A stretch of DNA of 64,000 nt, taken from positions 1-64,000 of IMG/VR virus record IMGVR_UViG_3300025073_000028; one strand, 5' to 3'. The notes under the pieces were generated by a model, which made no database searches, was not told the DNA's origin, and saw nothing but the letters and a program-made list of their open reading frames with translations. Position 1 is the stretch's first letter. Each line of letters begins with the position of its first letter. This document shows, piece by piece, positions 28,601-34,112 of the stretch. Origin of the DNA: a virus. The translations under genes and the position numbers were made by a program.

Positions 28601-29437
28601 GCACTCAAGCAAGAACTTAACAAGTTAGGGGAAAACGACCCCATAACTATAGATATGGCAAGATCTCTTGCTGATGACTATGGCTTTAGGGTGAGGATCA
28701 ATTCATACCTAACCCTTTGCGATGGAGCTTATAACCCTGCCATGAGAACAATTGACTTGGCAACTGACCCAACCAAGAGAATTCTCTTCCATGAGGTTGG
28801 ACATCATTTAGATAGATTGGCCAACCATTATTGGAGGCAAGACTTTACAACAGATTCAGAAACGCCAGAATCTGTAGGCATACTGGAACTAATAGCAGAA
28901 ATGTGGGCAGTAGCTATGTGTCAACGATATACAGATGAAAGTAAAATATATCAAACAGCTTTATGGAGAAACTACAACGTAATCCGACACTATAAAGTTA
29001 GAGGAAAGTTAATGGTTTTACCTCCTTTTGTAAATGTTAAACCCCAATGGGATAGAGTAAAAGATTTATTGGTAAGTGCAAAGAAGCAGCACATAACAGT
29101 ATTTATGGCCGCCAAGATTCTTAATGAAATGGATTATAACAATATTCTAAAGCAAACAAGTACCAGTACCGATACAGAATATAATGCCGCTCCGTCACCG
29201 CACCCTTCCTCCCGCTCCGTAACCTCTCCTCGGTTCTCGTTCAACCGCTCCTCACTCGCTGGCGCTCGCTCGTCGCTATCCTACACCTATAGGGCTGAGA
29301 CTCTACCTATTCGCTCCGTATCCAACCCTACAAAAAAGAAAAGTAGCAAAACTCAAAAAGAGAAACCAGCGCTCGCTCGCTGGCGCTCGCTCGCTGAAAA
29401 AGTAAAAGCTCTCCTCGGTTATTCGTCTTTGACATAA
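19655..29437 (+). CDS. Giant modular polyprotein with eight SEGH junctions, including a CCA-adding enzyme
   Basis: About 3260 residues from the ATG with GGAGG upstream. S-E-G-H occurs at residues 443, 504, 620, 1255, 1854, 2000, 2458 and 2945, dividing the chain into modules. 1-444: HU/IHF-like arm segments (RNPQTG at 91 and 186, GFGTWTVKKRAAR at 171), a helical stretch, zincin HEIGH at 381. 506-620: DUF1653 (YRHFKGNEY...WIRPIDMW). 622-1254: unknown helical module. 1257-1853: unknown, ending in a TGCCQSYEG...AQAWVWV domain. 1856-1999: GNAT-like (LLGSIQGDEAEIADLA). 2002-2457: tRNA nucleotidyltransferase with GGAVIDR at 2032, KDWDIEVYG at 2045, RRDLTINSMY, EDPLRVLRIMQ and HD at 2291. 2460-2944: PcfJ-like (MRHCLGSY, His at 2863). 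2947-3260: second zincin HEVGH at 3046 and a basic low-complexity tail. Synonymous codon variety at the SEGH sites shows protein-level conservation; cleavage after Glu is inferred. Confidence 0.85.
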   Translation: MNQQLVLSNTLKHHGLTKTVINEVCDVLFDTRASVRSWVKVKRAIAALNGLSVSRGHMITLTKACHTWKDIENEIWLRAKAQDQIMRRRSRNPQTGAVIDIPASKTVIKEVIPASKITKESRWVRRQRRISSVKSTQKITKVMKMVAALPTLTWGGEVNLAKVTKRFTNPGFGTWTVKKRAARTVRNPQTGDTVKIKEVMDMTSINLEVSGTTLPKISSKIRETMAMVKSLTIGVEESKSALVNAKEIAVQEFANAWYDDLGMIKAEKKVVNLRREIRVNTLALTKTRKLLICLRQRKTEVKGLALAFTKARQSWEKAVANLTFAKKVEAKAVAKLQANANRLGRKYNVTFKHSESIDAPARLTGGIAYYRADANVADLLHEIGHILRGSSEVAADAWMNFRAGVSGWTRQGLVVRDLSWKKAEAWYEAHRRNGKYQDAVLASEGHRSLYLVTTDSRQEQVQKRLTFLQRELDFSEDPVVLKAAQSEINMIDAELDMEELDLCSEGHDVIRGGIYRHFKGNEYQVLGFAEGMFGESYVVYMKMYGDYGRWIRPIDMWSDRPEAANGSRRFEYLYKEELNMSAIGIGHHSESEGSITVFEGNGKLLVAPRLQPLTKPSFKSEGHKEDPIPVGNRVNAHRRITMSNFDILWDESFRDLAGINNPWNRVVNAIKSEVPDEEDPDNSEILHEVEEGSEDANEQAIFDAAVREHRGNLTRLNEVLFDEYGVCRDIPRCYPKTRELGAIIGTVRGFKKYIDDDKGRLVVVEYEKEFWLSDLNSFEGGDESVQVKRLNPWQHREAILGAKTNDGRRFYDAVLGFKKHTASELLKVLPWATSKVIQTKLGDSPLGVLWNEKLTGPVFIAMMKIIKESNVSLVREVVDILSIYHVQIKRAWLHRIFSDQEITEIENQGNRVVFDGNKYGYDPDFQERINEMMQNFLEETNSNPLEPWQMLKAIDAEIQFGRCLEVLNSYSRSTQEDYGREFEVWTNVEDDKATYLQRVFVAKAFQLAETAEPTLAKVKVEDAAKFMCQLGLALDPIIDALATDKDAPLGNELAGYLVSALKHGVQSNEKYFRRTLRAVQSFDLPELYNHMKGYRFHKGGLEYVNRAEDGTSLHAKALWDDMYHQMLGSLTTRQLLRWFRARDTMGLYAFVMTDEVLRSIGALALLNDRRWAKYEAALHAVKRTEKQVDLIEDLRNIGVAPQTRCDLFHLFGGEYAVIAENVLIANEKGRSPEPPHGGLTEMSEEEFNALASMASEGHENDIHVFRDVWIVYGSEHIHNRPLRSKGLSKEDIEEIDSPLDTVTPGQQIALVWQKGIVLNPSLELRDYILSEIKRTDEYLCPSETRATVVSAIYSYYIPGLTNGIYTTQNLSSEYIDWLIAEGYNGSNLGCWFNIEKASKIDSPISRRKYLGIAKMLRETFHWATTPLQGEKVLEMSLSFLDDHLVAWQAMQMYSELERIFLAGTLLHAGLPLETLGDISRVEILSIRNLISWGTDGQLPQSVLAYKRALNWRDNPHHVEAYWMNTFGRVPQAKAIIDGIRDRKEIVALKSNWRFFQFGWKSLLEDNQTAIVARMLSKYAKYGKEGVDLFLSRIHDVGVQTMETEVYLLEKKEIFQLYWKFRNCSKLDWLQPLRSWTEDIPIEEYLLLKKEDLQAEICRKGVENSYGKVVPELLPLATEAYQAGVSDFNTLTQYWFNKSPVKSIPWVNVSEGTYTLKTLDVNDPRGPFLGRYTGCCQSYEGFASECAIHGMASKDGCFWVVFNSKRLVAQAWVWVSNRILVIDNIEGASGDPTVYDLFKRAVKSVRADGIGAVYCGLGYNKYSEKLQEEYQVTRLPVSAPVNYTDTAEGVVKLASEGHQDINFDLIVRIEELAYPEFMRSYKAEEFSLEGICEYLECEPSEILAMTEGDSAYLLGSIQGDEAEIADLAKIPGSPSSCVARLITRCMRVLKQNNVKTVTMDCRSTSSPIVKSLVNRMGLTMTEETWDWEGEEMTEITVSMASEGHDEDFGVDLGDVEVLLQDLWSVKAKTLLIGGAVIDRIQGRQIKDWDIEVYGLSMKQLQDYLEEWGYKADMVGAAFGIIKVKVGTTDIDLNVPRLENRCGVGHKGFQVELLPNLTPEEAGKRRDLTINSMYVNLHTGEVVDHFGGMKDLNEGILRATCAETFIEDPLRVLRIMQLLPRKGKKVASETIELCRSMQSEYPTLPKERIFEEFKKLLLKANKPSMGLEFLKDCGWIKWFLALEALIGCQQNPEHHPEGDAWVHTLMVLDNAAILKDQVPEPWKLAYMFGAMLHDVGKPQTTDRETLTAYGHDQVGIPIARQFMESMTNEVDLINKVELIVGNHMMPGQFHQSGAGVAAWRRLHNRIRLDVIGLMSKADSCGRKGYSLNDPHIPSQMAFGYFESFGEGKIEPILMGRHLVSRGYKQGKEMGLILKRAYEHQIETGETDVNKLFNAGISLNSEGHQISKIIEQLNKHGLFIGDEHPNTPTPPEQANVKYWALCMYTHLRNTRYYWFPICEGQKESCLEDQVKALTDKDIPLYKILVLLEKDIYVDLTTSNLEQKDFFGHWRHKDLGHNPMVRNKNSYYIGMKKDKEKGRLPKDFPLIRTFHIKWAASILNSFSPLSFKELLQVSCRTQKPFKDCYVAMWDLDYPTDLLKVPAGYARWLIDTVALRDSLYASNKMPFGKHAPKNIEKLRFLPIPSIDIPSEALNSRHDYYVWLLTNSTRYYDLSSDYSLLTPREIRATVIGLKVISSKTAYKQFCNEVLHVKAIPSMKKMDMLIRFIKDGAQLLNDDIPGTRRYNGSPVRILETAIWNHQRAIENDLSTNIPMPNEVMPCNKTLPPSWEDLRIKTKLDMVKIGSEMRHCLGSYKDSRDLFFRKGTVCAQVSVQTGKVVQCFDMSNRITSASKDFAQQLKKVKKYIVDPNTPQIKDKIDEDEDFLDEDFYSEGHMDSTLDQEIFEAWTEWSRSRNYHGSEGLSPEEILALKQELNKLGENDPITIDMARSLADDYGFRVRINSYLTLCDGAYNPAMRTIDLATDPTKRILFHEVGHHLDRLANHYWRQDFTTDSETPESVGILELIAEMWAVAMCQRYTDESKIYQTALWRNYNVIRHYKVRGKLMVLPPFVNVKPQWDRVKDLLVSAKKQHITVFMAAKILNEMDYNNILKQTSTSTDTEYNAAPSPHPSSRSVTSPRFSFNRSSLAGARSSLSYTYRAETLPIRSVSNPTKKKSSKTQKEKPALARWRSLAEKVKALLGYSSLT
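21564..21580 (+). promoter_or_regulatory. Internal ribosome binding site within the giant ORF
   Basis: ATAGGAG lies 7 bases before an in-frame ATG (21578, Met642), shortly after the third SEGH site. It could allow separate translation of module 4 onward, or be a relic of gene fusion. Confidence 0.45.
28487..28501 (+). promoter_or_regulatory. SEGH codons doubling as ribosome binding site before the last module
   Basis: The last SEGH is encoded by TCGGAGGGACAT directly followed by ATG (Met2949). The GGAGG is correctly spaced for initiation, so the C-terminal zincin module could also be made alone. Confidence 0.4.
29369..29396 (+). repeat. Tandem GC-rich 14-mer inside the giant ORF tail
   Basis: GCGCTCGCTCGCTG is repeated twice head to tail; a related CTCGCTGGCGCTCGCTCG copy occurs near 29255. 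It encodes the ALARWRSLAEK region of the basic tail. It stands out from the AT-rich surroundings. Confidence 0.6.
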
Positions 29438-29460
29438 AAATATCCGTGAAATAAAAAAAG
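29430..29460 (+). promoter_or_regulatory. TGACATAAA-type intergenic motif, copy 1
   Basis: TGACATAAA, 8 bases, then TGAAATAAAA, directly before the ribosome binding site of the next gene. The stop codon of the giant ORF lies inside the motif. Probably a phage promoter; see the finding on this motif. Confidence 0.45.
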
Positions 29461-29474
29461 AAAAAGAGGCGCGC

Positions 29475-29660
29475 ATGAGACTTTACAATGCGATTTACGA
29501 AGATACGTGCGCAAAATCTCATAAGCTCCTCGCATTGATAGACGACGCGAGCAGAAAGAAATATTTCGATTTATATAGGCTCTTCGTATTTTGTCGAGAA
29601 ATCGACGAAGACGTAGATCCAGGAGATCATCCCTGTTACTACACAGGGTATGGTCTGTGA
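29475..29660 (+). CDS. Small acidic protein
   Basis: 61 residues, ATG preceded by AGAGGCGCGC. Residues are Asp/Tyr-rich with three Cys (DTCAKSH, VFCREID, HPCYYTG). It lies between two copies of the TGACATAAA motif, the second overlapping its stop codon. Not recognised. Confidence 0.55.
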   Translation: MRLYNAIYEDTCAKSHKLLALIDDASRKKYFDLYRLFVFCREIDEDVDPGDHPCYYTGYGL

Positions 29661-29690
29661 CATAAATCTTATTTCGAAAATTAAAATAGA
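29658..29690 (+). promoter_or_regulatory. TGACATAAA-type intergenic motif, copy 2
   Basis: TGACATAAA, then CGAAAATTAAAA after 8 bases, then AGAGG and the next ATG. Same arrangement as the other copies. Confidence 0.45.
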
Positions 29691-29699
29691 GAGGTACAT

Positions 29700-29897
29700 A
29701 TGCGCTACGAACCACAATATATTTCTCGAGCGATGGACGAAGCTCATAAATTCGGAGGTGACGAGTTTAGGGCAGCGCAATCCGCTGCTTACAACAAACT
29801 CGTAACAGATCAAAACCGGCAACACATCTCTCGTGTGTTAGGCCGGGCAATTTTCGCCACTCCCGACCTCCAAGCCCTCCTCGCTCTGATCGAGTGA
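29700..29897 (+). CDS. Small helical protein
   Basis: 65 residues, predicted helical, basic/Ala-rich (FRAAQSAAYNKLV, ISRVLGRAIF). AGAGG precedes the ATG. Codon use is GC-leaning like the tail of the giant ORF. Function unknown. Confidence 0.6.
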   Translation: MRYEPQYISRAMDEAHKFGGDEFRAAQSAAYNKLVTDQNRQHISRVLGRAIFATPDLQALLALIE

Positions 29898-30244
29898 TTT
29901 CCTTGACGCACTGCATTTTCACATTTTTATTCCCCCTTAGGGATTTTTGATACCTTGGTTTCGTAAGGGTCAGAAATCATTGAGAGGGAAAAAGAGTGTG
30001 GCTCCGTAGGGATCAGGAAGATTCCCTAACGCAGTGCAACATAAACAAGAAAAGTAGCAGATTCCCTGAGAAAATCACATAGAAAGTGATAAGACTTGGG
30101 GTAGAGAAGGTAGTCAGATAGGCACTTTTGCAGAAGACAACCGACCAAAACTAGATAAGACTGGCAGTTTTATAGTAAGACGGCTGTTTGCCAAGGTAAG
30201 ACGGCTGTTTTGTAGTCAAACAAGCACTTTTGCAGGAGAGGAAT
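29898..30244 (+). repeat. Non-coding stretch with short direct repeats
   Basis: 347 bases without a gene. GTAAGACGGCTGTTT occurs at 30175 and 30196 (21-base period) with a diverged copy (ATAAGACTGGCAGTTTT) just before. GCACTTTTGCAG occurs at 30122 and 30224, flanking them. A weak promoter-like TTGACG with 17-base spacer and TTTATT lies at 29903-29931. The repeats end at the ribosome binding site of the next gene. Iteron-like operator or origin is possible; nothing decides. Confidence 0.5.
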
Positions 30245-30781
30245 ATGTGTCAATCAGCAAGTTTTGTTGTTACGAAGAACGAAGTATTCTTCTCCGAAAG
30301 TGGTGATAGCCATGAGCATATCATTGATGAGAATCATCTCAATCATATCGATGGTTTACGAAATGGTCTGGTTCGCTGCGAAATAACACCGCCTGACGAA
30401 AATTACCGCCTACCACTGGAACAATGGGTATTCCATGTGGATCAAACTTATTTACCGGAATGGGCTAATCCAAAAGAGATGGAAGAAGCTTGCCGCGCCA
30501 AACTTCCTGCCTGGTGCAAAGCACACTTTGTACTGGAGGGGGAAATTGACGTAAAACATGGCATGACCCGGATTTTCTTTGGGAAAACCATCGGAAACCA
30601 ATACGGTGGGCGCGCTTGGTATTACGATCAAACCATCGGAAACCTATTCATGGGAGTAGCTCTATACCACGGAGACTCCATTGGCCGTCAAAGAGGCGGA
30701 CATGCACAGTACTATGATGACTCCACCAAAAACCATACCGGAGGCTCTTTCTCTGATTATAGAAAATACCCTAAAATATAA
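30245..30781 (+). CDS. Hypothetical protein with Gly/Tyr C-terminal repeats
   Basis: 178 residues, start chosen at ATG with AGGAGAGG upstream. The N-terminus (MCQSASFVVTKNEVFFSES) begins like a set of small phage proteins of unknown role. Residues 110-170 contain three imperfect repeats of GN-x-GG-x-A-x-YYD (GNQYGGRAWYYD, GRQRGGHAQYYD), suggesting a short beta-solenoid. It follows a 350-base repeat-bearing gap. Confidence 0.65.
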   Translation: MCQSASFVVTKNEVFFSESGDSHEHIIDENHLNHIDGLRNGLVRCEITPPDENYRLPLEQWVFHVDQTYLPEWANPKEMEEACRAKLPAWCKAHFVLEGEIDVKHGMTRIFFGKTIGNQYGGRAWYYDQTIGNLFMGVALYHGDSIGRQRGGHAQYYDDSTKNHTGGSFSDYRKYPKI

Positions 30782-30801
30782 ACAAATCAATAGAGGGAAA
30801 T

Positions 30802-30987
30802 ATGTGTTATAGATATCTTGTTTCACTAAGTAACTATGACTCAATGGCAGACCTTCATGCTGCTGTTAAACTCATGGAAGATATCTATGGCGCAATTAGA
30901 TATGGTCTATCAACAGAATTAACAATTGGATTTATTTGCGAAACTAAACATCCGATCCCTAAAAGGGATGTAGAGGCTCTGGAATAA
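30802..30987 (+). CDS. Small hypothetical protein
   Basis: 61 residues with AGAGGGAAAT before the ATG. Mixed alpha/beta, begins MCYRYLVSLSNYDS. The start MCxx is shared by several small proteins of this region. Function unknown. Confidence 0.55.
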   Translation: MCYRYLVSLSNYDSMADLHAAVKLMEDIYGAIRYGLSTELTIGFICETKHPIPKRDVEALE

Positions 30988-31020
30988 TTGAATTCAACTA
31001 AACTCAAAGGAGCAAATAAC

Positions 31021-31530
31021 ATGGATACTTACTTTTTATTTTCGATAGGTCTAAAAATTTGTCTTATCGTAAGTGTAATATACCTCGAGATTAGCCGTCG
31101 CAAGGAAATAAAGAAGACAGAGGCTTGGAAACAAACAAGCGCAAAAACCTGGGAACTATATAACAAAATGGATCACTCACTTAAAGAATTGAAACGAGTT
31201 ACAGAAACTACATATAATCCTGCGGAATTTGCTTACCAACAAGTCTTGGAGAACAGAAGGCGCAAAATTTTTAATACAATACAGGCTGCCATTGGAGTTG
31301 GACACTTTGGATGTAAAGTTCCGGCAGATATTCCTTTACTCATTCAAGAACTAAGAGATCAGGGTTATAAAGTTACTCCTATTTCAGATACAGATCCTGA
31401 TATATATATTTCATGGCTTCATGAAGGCAAAAACTTAATATCAAAAGAAAAAATGACTTTTGAAGAAGCCAAAGACTGGGCGGAAAAACAAGGAGGAAGA
31501 TTACCAACAAAAGCAGAGCTTGAGAAATAA
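31021..31530 (+). CDS. Membrane-anchored protein ending in a truncated DUF1566/Lcl fold
   Basis: 169 residues; ATG with AAAGGAG upstream (a TTG at 30988 is less likely). Residues 3-22 are a membrane anchor, 25-75 a charged helix, 80-120 a globular part. The last 40 residues (MTFEEAKDWAEKQGGRLPTK) match the first half of the DUF1566/Lcl repeats found from 37.6 kb onward, but the chain stops right after AELEK, before the WSSS core. So this is a truncated paralogue or a donor fragment. Confidence 0.65.
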   Translation: MDTYFLFSIGLKICLIVSVIYLEISRRKEIKKTEAWKQTSAKTWELYNKMDHSLKELKRVTETTYNPAEFAYQQVLENRRRKIFNTIQAAIGVGHFGCKVPADIPLLIQELRDQGYKVTPISDTDPDIYISWLHEGKNLISKEKMTFEEAKDWAEKQGGRLPTKAELEK

Positions 31531-31580
31531 GTAGATTATGGCGCGCGATTTTTTTTCTTAAAAGCACAAGGAGTTCTACA

Positions 31581-31868
31581 ATGAATAGCGCAGAAATTTT
31601 AAAAGACATCAAAGAACTCCAAGCAGAACTCACTACTGAGAATGCGATACGCAAAGCCAATACTGCCAAAAGGCATCGAAGCGCAACTTTACTGAATATA
31701 AAAGAATTAATGGAATGCATAAACTACAGTATCCAATCAACGAACTTCCAAATAATAACCAACTTCATCAAGCTAGAAGCAAATAATAATAATCCTATTG
31801 CACTAGAAATTCTTGAATTACAAGAGACAATACTTCAATATATGGAAACAATAAAGAAAGGACTCTAA
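31581..31868 (+). CDS. Small helical protein
   Basis: 95 residues, nearly all helical, with heptad-like Leu/Ile spacing in residues 5-25 and 70-90. AAGGAG precedes the ATG. Function unknown. Confidence 0.6.
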   Translation: MNSAEILKDIKELQAELTTENAIRKANTAKRHRSATLLNIKELMECINYSIQSTNFQIITNFIKLEANNNNPIALEILELQETILQYMETIKKGL

Positions 31869-31884
31869 ATAAGTTGAGGTAATT

Positions 31885-31950
31885 ATGTGGATTCTTGCTT
31901 TCTCTATCGCACTAATAATAATAATCTTATTCGTTTTTTCTTTAGGTTGA
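31885..31950 (+). CDS. 21-residue membrane micropeptide
   Basis: GAGG before the ATG; the product MWILAFSIALIIIILFVFSLG is a single membrane segment. One of a series of such peptides in this region. Confidence 0.45.
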   Translation: MWILAFSIALIIIILFVFSLG

Positions 31951-31982
31951 CTAGATATTAGTTCTTGCGCGTTTTTCACTTT

Positions 31983-32016
31983 TGACATAAAAGAATCATA
32001 AAATTTAAAAATAGAG
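31983..32016 (+). promoter_or_regulatory. TGACATAAA-type intergenic motif, copy 3
   Basis: TGACATAAA, 8 bases, AAAATTTAAAA, then AGAG and an ATG at 32024. Confidence 0.45.
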
Positions 32017-32023
32017 AAAAACA

Positions 32024-32104
32024 ATGGAAATAGAAACCTTACGCGCTATTTACATCATAATAGGGCTAGGCTCTATTGTGTGTCTAACAGCAATCCTAAA
32101 CTAA
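32024..32104 (+). CDS. 26-residue membrane micropeptide
   Basis: Product MEIETLRAIYIIIGLGSIVC plus LTAILN: short acidic head and one membrane segment. Weak AGAG site upstream, behind motif copy 3. Confidence 0.4.
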   Translation: MEIETLRAIYIIIGLGSIVCLTAILN

Positions 32105-32114
32105 GAAGAATACC

Positions 32115-32231
32115 ATGAGCGATTTATTGACCATCGTCCTCGTTATCGCAGGAACAGTAATCACATACGCTATCGTCTCGGGAATTATCGCACTCATCGC
32201 CTTCAACAAAATCACTCGCAATTTCAAATAA
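32115..32231 (+). CDS. 38-residue membrane micropeptide
   Basis: AAGAAG before the ATG; residues 4-31 are hydrophobic (LTIVLVIAGTVITYAIVSGI), ending in a basic tail (NKITRNFK), so the C-terminus should face the cytoplasm. Confidence 0.5.
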   Translation: MSDLLTIVLVIAGTVITYAIVSGIIALIAFNKITRNFK

Positions 32232-32239
32232 GAGGAACT

Positions 32240-32302
32240 ATGGACGTCATAGCATTTTTATTGGCTCTAATAGCTACCATAATCTGCATAGCTGAATGTT
32301 AA
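32240..32302 (+). CDS. 20-residue membrane micropeptide
   Basis: AGAGGAAC precedes the ATG. MDVIAFLLALIATIICIAEC is one membrane span. The next gene begins 21 bases after the stop. Confidence 0.45.
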   Translation: MDVIAFLLALIATIICIAEC

Positions 32303-32322
32303 AACTTCCTCAGGAGAATATC

Positions 32323-32652
32323 ATGCCTCAAGACACTTACATCTTGACATTAGCCGGGAAAAATTCTCCTGAAATATCCCAAAACATCTCCGACTGCTTC
32401 ACTAAATGGGCATTACCCGGCGACCATTTGTATACCTGGAAAGATGAAAATGAAGTCATCATCAACATTCGCACACACAAAGAGGTCGAAATCGCAGAGA
32501 TTTCAAATCTTGGCCTTCGGTTTGCTAGACTCGTCAAAGTTCAGCTTACTCCAGAACTCATCTGGTCAATACACTTCTTTACAACCAAAGAACATGAAGA
32601 ACATAAAGTAAGATGTCTCATAGCTGATATGCTCTCAGAATCACGAAGTTAA
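32323..32652 (+). CDS. Small globular hypothetical protein
   Basis: 109 residues; ATG with CAGGAG upstream preferred over an earlier in-frame ATG. Alpha/beta pattern with a conserved-looking THKEVEIAEISNLGLRF centre. Not recognised. Confidence 0.6.
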   Translation: MPQDTYILTLAGKNSPEISQNISDCFTKWALPGDHLYTWKDENEVIINIRTHKEVEIAEISNLGLRFARLVKVQLTPELIWSIHFFTTKEHEEHKVRCLIADMLSESRS

Positions 32653-32653
32653 T

Positions 32654-32740
32654 ATGTGGCACGATTTTATGTTTTTCATCATGACAATATGGATTGTGGC
32701 GCCAATTACTTGGGTCATGACTCATTGTGACAAAAAATAA
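32654..32740 (+). CDS. 28-residue membrane micropeptide
   Basis: Product MWHDFMFFIMTIWIVAPITW then VMTHCDKK. Aromatic membrane span with a basic tail. The start follows the previous stop codon directly, suggesting coupling. Confidence 0.4.
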   Translation: MWHDFMFFIMTIWIVAPITWVMTHCDKK

Positions 32741-32760
32741 TTATTGAAATTAAAAATAAG
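32728..32760 (+). promoter_or_regulatory. TGACATAAA-type intergenic motif, copy 4 (variant)
   Basis: TGACAAAAA, 7 bases, TTGAAATTAAAA, then AAGAGG and an ATG at 32770. One-base variant of the same motif. Confidence 0.4.
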
Positions 32761-32769
32761 AGGTATACC

Positions 32770-33081
32770 ATGTTTTACATTGTTACGCCAAGTTCAAATT
32801 GCTGGCAACATGGCAATACCGTCCTCACTGGTATCTACTGGGTCGAAGGCATGAACTTCGACGAACAAAATCAATGGCTCCTACAAGCGACCGCAGGTAT
32901 GTACCATCTCAACATCGAAGAAAAGGTACACGAACTACCGGGTCACTTAACTCACGTCGGAGAAGCTTTCACAGAGATTCTCCATCTCACCGAAGCTCAT
33001 CCCGATTGCCCAAGCTGCAACGGAACCGGCAAAGTCCAGGGTTTCACCTGTGGCACCTGCCGCGAATACATCATCCTGTGA
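32770..33081 (+). CDS. Small zinc-ribbon protein
   Basis: 103 residues. The C-terminus has a DnaJ-type zinc pattern CPSCNGTGKVQGFTCGTC (residues 79-96). The N-terminal 75 residues are aromatic and beta-like. AAGAGG precedes the start. Probably metal-binding; partner unknown. The overlapping +1 frame is a shadow. Confidence 0.65.
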   Translation: MFYIVTPSSNCWQHGNTVLTGIYWVEGMNFDEQNQWLLQATAGMYHLNIEEKVHELPGHLTHVGEAFTEILHLTEAHPDCPSCNGTGKVQGFTCGTCREYIIL

Positions 33082-33108
33082 CATAAATCATTTTTGAAAA
33101 TAAAAAAA
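33079..33108 (+). promoter_or_regulatory. TGACATAAA-type intergenic motif, copy 5, before tRNA-Lys
   Basis: TGACATAAA, 6 bases, TTGAAAATAAAA, ending exactly at the first base of tRNA-Lys. As no start codon follows, this copy supports a transcriptional rather than translational role. Confidence 0.5.
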
Positions 33109-33181
33109 GACTCAGTAGCTCAGTTGGTAGAGCACCTGACTTTTAATCAGGTGGCCATGGGTTCAAGTCCCATCTGAGTCA
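33109..33181 (+). tRNA. tRNA-Lys(UUU)
   Basis: Complete cloverleaf: acceptor GACTCAG/CTGAGTC, D-arm GCTC/GAGC, anticodon stem CCTGA/TCAGG with loop CTTTTAA (anticodon UUU), T-arm with TTCAAGT. No CCA encoded; discriminator A. Confidence 0.95.
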
Positions 33182-33202
33182 TAATCGACCTAGGAGAAAG
33201 TT

Positions 33203-33415
33203 ATGTGCATCATCGTCACACGCAAAGGAACAGAGCACACAGATTGCAAGTGCAACAAAATCGTGTGCGTGAAATATAGTGCCAAAGGACTAGCGAAAGG
33301 AGCACTCGACGGTTTTAACGAGTGTATTCACTCAACCGCCGGTGCAAAACCAACGCTGGATGAGACAGAAAACATTGTTTACAGCGCCAAATATCGTAAA
33401 TCTCACAGGATATGA
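33203..33415 (+). CDS. Small Cys-rich protein
   Basis: 70 residues; N-terminal half has MCIIVTRKGTEHTDCKCNKI, a CxC plus further Cys. AGGAG upstream. It overlaps the next reading frame slightly. Function unknown. Confidence 0.55.
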   Translation: MCIIVTRKGTEHTDCKCNKIVCVKYSAKGLAKGALDGFNECIHSTAGAKPTLDETENIVYSAKYRKSHRI

Positions 33416-33423
33416 GGTGTTCT

Positions 33424-33798
33424 ATGTGTAACGAAAACTGCAAAGACACTTGTAATTGCAATAACGAAGAAATGCGAGAACTCACTCCTGAAGAACTCCA
33501 AGACATGGAAGACGAGTTCTTCTACGAGCCCGACATGGAAGCTCTTGAAGTTGCAAAGAAATGCGGAGAATTCGATTGCAGCGAATCGCTCCGTGACATC
33601 TATATCGGCGAAACTGGCATCACCAACCAGACAGAACTCAACGCAGAACTCGCGCAAAAAATCTGCTTCTGGTTGCTCCAACGTCACATTCCGAAAGAAC
33701 ATGCAGAGCGGCCCGATACTCGTGAAGGGTACTACATGGGCATCTTCAACACCTGTAGTAAATTCTGGCACGAGAATTACAAAGAGGTAAAACAATGA
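33424..33798 (+). CDS. Acidic Cys-containing hypothetical protein
   Basis: 124 residues; start at MCNENCKDTCNCNN with GAGGTG upstream. Four Cys in the first 12 residues, then a Glu-rich segment, then a helical globular part with WLLQRHIPKEHAE. It overlaps the next gene by 4 bases. Not recognised. Confidence 0.6.
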   Translation: MCNENCKDTCNCNNEEMRELTPEELQDMEDEFFYEPDMEALEVAKKCGEFDCSESLRDIYIGETGITNQTELNAELAQKICFWLLQRHIPKEHAERPDTREGYYMGIFNTCSKFWHENYKEVKQ

Positions 33799-34112
33799 AA
33801 ACTACAGTAGTCAACTTGCGGAACAGTGCATACGATGTTTACATCGGAAGAGCTGGTCATGGCAAAAGTGGCTACTTCGGTAATCCAATCATTCGCGGAA
33901 AAAAATGCCAAGAATGTGGAGAAATTCACTGGAATGATGGCGACACTCTTCAATGTTATAGACAATACTTTGAATCGCGCCTTCATTTTGACAAGGCATT
34001 CAAAGACTTAATACTAGGATTACGCGGTAAGATCTTGGGTTGCTTCTGTAAACCAAAACCTTGCCACGGCGACATTATCGCAGAATATCTTAACCAAGAG
34101 GTAAAATCATGA
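33795..34112 (+). CDS. DUF4326 domain protein
   Basis: 105 residues. It matches the DUF4326 layout: VYIGRAGHGKSGYFGNPI near the start, a central CYRQYFESR helix, and LRGKILGCFCKPKPCHGDII at the end. A CQECGEIHW zinc-type loop is inserted after the GNP motif. Function of the family is unknown; it is common in phages. Overlaps both neighbours by 4 bases. Confidence 0.8.
   Translation: MKTTVVNLRNSAYDVYIGRAGHGKSGYFGNPIIRGKKCQECGEIHWNDGDTLQCYRQYFESRLHFDKAFKDLILGLRGKILGCFCKPKPCHGDIIAEYLNQEVKS

Noticed and set aside
29369-29396. Resemblance of the GCTCGCTCGC repeat to a viral terminal repeat
   Set aside because: The match is short, low-complexity and lies inside a coding frame; no terminal structure is present.
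32799-33086. Second frame over the zinc-ribbon gene
   Set aside because: Arg/Ser/His-rich shadow of 32770-33081 without a ribosome binding site.
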